From: Roseobacter denitrificans OCh 114
Lineage (GTDB): Bacteria; Pseudomonadota; Alphaproteobacteria; Rhodobacterales; Rhodobacteraceae
Direction: 5' to 3'
Length of the DNA: 64,000 nucleotides
NCBI RefSeq assembly: GCF_000014045.1
Contig: NC_008209.1
Span: forward strand, 2,627,001-2,691,000
The notes under the pieces were generated by a model. That model did no database searches, was not told where the DNA came from, and was given only the letters and a program-made list of their open reading frames with translations. This document shows, piece by piece, positions 61,606 through 64,000 of this stretch. Both the position numbers and the translations under genes were made by a program. Numbering within the stretch: position 1 is the stretch's first letter; each line of letters begins with the position of its first letter.

Positions 61606-64000
61606 TCAGTATAGACCGCCGGAACTGAGCGTGCCGAAATTGGCATTGGGGCCAACCTCAACCGTTTCCCCGGTCGAGGTCGTCACCTGCTGGCGTTGTG
61701 CGGGCTGCGCTTCCTGAACCAGCGGCAAATCCTGACCCATGGCAAAGCCACCGTCGAACATGACGCCGAACAACGGCTCTTCGCCACTGCGGAAATACTC
61801 TGCCACAACCGCATCGCCGGTGGCGTCATCGCTCAGGCGCGCACCGGTAAAACGGTCGATCTTGATAAACCGCCCGCCGCTTGGCACCTCAAACGGGCCG
61901 CCGCCATATTTTTGCGTGGCTTCTTCCATGAACCGCTGGAACACCGGGCCGCACATGCCGCCCCCCGACGCGCCGCGCCCCAGCGAGCGTGGTTGATCAT
62001 ACCCGATGTAGCAGCCCGCAACGATGTTGCTGGTGAACCCGACGAACCAGACGTCTTTGGCGTCATTGGTTGTGCCGGTTTTTCCGGCGGTGGGCACAGG
62101 AAGGTTGACCGTGCGCGCAGCGGTCCCGCGGTCCACAACCCCTTTCATCATCGAGGTCAGCTGATAGGCGGTGATCGGGTCCATCACGCGTTCCCGGTTC
62201 GAGATGATCCGTGGGCCAAGGCCGGGATCAAGGCTGGCCAGTTCACAATCGAAACAATAGCGTTCGTCATGGCGGTAAATCGTGCGCCCGTAGCGGTCCT
62301 GAACCCGGTCCACCAGCGTCGGCTGCACCCGTTCGCCGCCGTTGGCAAACATCGCATAGGCGGCAACCATCCGGTAAAGCGTGGTTTCCTCGGACCCCAG
62401 CGCATTGGCCAGAAAGGTGCCCATGTTGTCATAAACGCCAAACCGTTCGGCATAATCGGCCACAACATCCATGCCGACCTCTTGTGCCAGTCGCACGGTC
62501 ATCAGGTTTCTGGAACGTTCGATGCCGGTGCGCAAAGGAGTTGGCCCATAAAATTCGCGCGACGCATTGCGCGGACGCCACAGGCCTTGCGGTGTGTTGA
62601 TCTCGATCGGGGCGTCAATGACGATGGTGGCCGGGGAATAGCCGCTGTCGAGCGCGGAAGCATAGACAAAGGGTTTGAAACTGGATCCCGGTTGACGGCG
62701 CGCCTGCGTGGCGCGGTTGAACACACTGTCCTGATAGGAAAACCCGCCCTGCATCGAGATCACGCGCCCTGAATTGACGTCCATGGCGACAAAACCGCCC
62801 TGCACTTCGGGCACCTGCCGCAGCGTCCAGCGGATGAAACTGTCATCCTCATCCGAGGTCATGGCGCGAACATGGACCACATCGCCCACCTCAAGCAGAT
62901 CACCGGCACGCTGCGCCTTGCCACTCAGGGAGCCATCGCGGCGCTTCTTGCGCGCCCAGGTGACGTCTTGCGCGGGAATGAAATGCCCGTCTTCGTCCTC
63001 CACAACGCCTTCGATGCCAATGCGCGCCGAAGTCTCGCCGACGGATAACACCACCGCCGGATACCACGGGCCGTCCAGATCAATGTCACGCGCAATCTCA
63101 ACGGCCGCGAGGGCCGTGCGCCATGCTGTTTCATCGCCCAGCTGTTCCGGGTCTATCCGGGTTTTCGGTGCGCGCCAGATGCCCTGACGGCGGTCGTATT
63201 CTTCCAACGCGCGGCGCAGGGATTCGGCGGCGATCGGTTGCAAATCCTGATCAATCGTCGCGCGGACGCTCAGCCCACCGGTAAAGAACTCGCCCTCACC
63301 AAAATCTTCGCTCAACTGTCTGCGAATCTCATCCGTGAAGTAATCACGCGGTGGCAACTCGGCGCGGAAGCTTTCGAAGTCTCCGTTTTGAACCGACCGC
63401 AGGGGCGCGGCGACTTCGGTTTCATATTCGGCCTGCGAGATATAGCCGTTTTCCATCATCTCCTTGAGCACGAAATCACGACGCGCCTGCAGCCGCTCCC
63501 TCTGGCGCACGGGGTGATAATCGCTGGGCGCCTTGGGCAAGGAGGCGAGGAACGCCGCCTCATGCGCCGTCAGATCGCTCAGCGGTTTGTTGAAATATGT
63601 CTGCGCCGCAGCGGTGACACCGTAAGAATTCTGGCCGAGAAAAATCTCGTTCAGGTAAAGCTCAAGGATCTGATCTTTCTCAAGCGTTTCCTCCAGCCGG
63701 GACGCCAGAATAATCTCCTTGATCTTGCGTTCTGCACGCCTGTCACCTGAGAGCAGGAAGTTCTTCATCACCTGCTGCGTGATCGTCGAGGCGCCGCGCA
63801 CATCCTGTCCGCGCGATTTCACCGCATCAATCGCTGCCGCCCCGATACCGCGCAGATCATAACCGTCGTGCTGGTAAAAATTCTTGTCCTCTGCCGAGAT
63901 GAAAGCCTGTTTGACCAGATCGGGGATGTCCTCGGCCGGGGTAAACAGCCGCCTCTCCTTGGCGAATTCATCAATGATCTGCCCCTGGCCTGAATAAATC
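61606..64000 (-). CDS. mrcA: Penicillin-binding protein 1A, partial (5' end beyond window)
   Basis: About 797 codons of a class A PBP that polymerises and cross-links peptidoglycan in the periplasm. The window edge is within the glycosyltransferase domain: FISAEDKNFYQHDGYD with the catalytic Glu, then GASTITQQVMKNFLLS and LELYLNEIFLGQNSYG. The transpeptidase domain has the SxxK motif in QPGSSFKPFVYASALD, an SRN motif (ERSRNLMTVRLAQ) and KTG in AGKTGTTNDAKD. A long insertion between them (about VVLSVGETSARIGIEG) is the usual OB-like ODP domain. Confidence 0.95.
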   Translation of the reverse strand, partial: IYSGQGQIIDEFAKERRLFTPAEDIPDLVKQAFISAEDKNFYQHDGYDLRGIGAAAIDAVKSRGQDVRGASTITQQVMKNFLLSGDRRAERKIKEIILASRLEETLEKDQILELYLNEIFLGQNSYGVTAAAQTYFNKPLSDLTAHEAAFLASLPKAPSDYHPVRQRERLQARRDFVLKEMMENGYISQAEYETEVAAPLRSVQNGDFESFRAELPPRDYFTDEIRRQLSEDFGEGEFFTGGLSVRATIDQDLQPIAAESLRRALEEYDRRQGIWRAPKTRIDPEQLGDETAWRTALAAVEIARDIDLDGPWYPAVVLSVGETSARIGIEGVVEDEDGHFIPAQDVTWARKKRRDGSLSGKAQRAGDLLEVGDVVHVRAMTSDEDDSFIRWTLRQVPEVQGGFVAMDVNSGRVISMQGGFSYQDSVFNRATQARRQPGSSFKPFVYASALDSGYSPATIVIDAPIEINTPQGLWRPRNASREFYGPTPLRTGIERSRNLMTVRLAQEVGMDVVADYAERFGVYDNMGTFLANALGSEETTLYRMVAAYAMFANGGERVQPTLVDRVQDRYGRTIYRHDERYCFDCELASLDPGLGPRIISNRERVMDPITAYQLTSMMKGVVDRGTAARTVNLPVPTAGKTGTTNDAKDVWFVGFTSNIVAGCYIGYDQPRSLGRGASGGGMCGPVFQRFMEEATQKYGGGPFEVPSGGRFIKIDRFTGARLSDDATGDAVVAEYFRSGEEPLFGVMFDGGFAMGQDLPLVQEAQPAQRQQVTTSTGETVEVGPNANFGTLSSGGLY

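Noticed and set aside
1-64000. CRISPR array, prophage or integrative element
   Set aside because: No regularly spaced direct repeats, cas genes, integrase, phage structural genes or attachment-site duplication at the single tRNA gene were seen.

Overview
The window looks like ordinary chromosome from a marine alphaproteobacterium of the Roseobacter group (Rhodobacterales). The support is the dusB(nifR3)-ntrB-ntrC-ntrY-ntrX order, NtrC and NtrX proteins without the sigma-54 GAFTGA loop, a DksA homologue with a degenerate zinc finger, DUF6456/DUF6477/DUF2927-type genes, a TakP-type TRAP transporter and high GC. No rRNA operon, phage, IS element or CRISPR array is visible. One tRNA gene, tRNA-Leu(CAA), is present.

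Layout. 1-3.7 kb: hflX (partial), hfq and the trkA-trkH potassium uptake pair, all on the minus strand. 3.8-5.4 kb: a lipoprotein and a two-domain SnoaL-like protein. 5.5-12.7 kb: the nitrogen-control operon dusB-ntrB-ntrC-ntrY-ntrX (minus). 12.8-17.3 kb: the overlapping ispD-ispF-pgpA-pncC run, a COQ10/RatA-like protein, hpt and lipA. 17.4-21.6 kb: a possible PagL-like outer-membrane protein, a DUF6456-like DNA-binding protein, a DUF6477-like protein and a non-pyrrolysine MttB-family methyltransferase. 21.8-30.9 kb: guaA, two EamA exporters, a FadL-like porin, a P-loop protein, metA, an alpha/beta hydrolase, ppk2 and a TetR regulator. 31-39.3 kb: tRNA-Leu, exoD, dsbB, an FAD monooxygenase, dksA, a MoxR ATPase with a separated VWA partner, and an M48 protease. 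39.5-44.4 kb: glnE followed by a small gene, an RlmI-like methyltransferase and a PIN protein (minus). 44.7-46.5 kb: DUF2852 and RDD membrane proteins and bpt. 46.6-53.5 kb: a three-gene TRAP transporter divergent from a sensor kinase/LuxR regulator pair. 53.8-56.6 kb: ilvB and ilvN, preceded by an apparent leader-peptide attenuator and separated by an odd AT-rich small gene. 56.6-64 kb: an XRE regulator, a Rieske oxygenase, a DUF2189 membrane protein, prfB and the penicillin-binding protein 1A gene (partial).

The most interesting items beyond gene calling are: (i) an ilv leader peptide (15 codons with Leu-Val-Val-Ile-Val) with mutually exclusive antiterminator and terminator hairpins; (ii) three copies of a dispersed palindromic repeat of about 95-107 bp, two of which carry neighbouring stop codons in their ends; (iii) a small membrane-protein gene of about 46% GC wedged between ilvB and ilvN; and (iv) twin 7-5-7 inverted repeats upstream of the DUF2852 gene. 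No wholly new multi-gene system was evident. All functional calls come from reading motifs and gene order without database searches.
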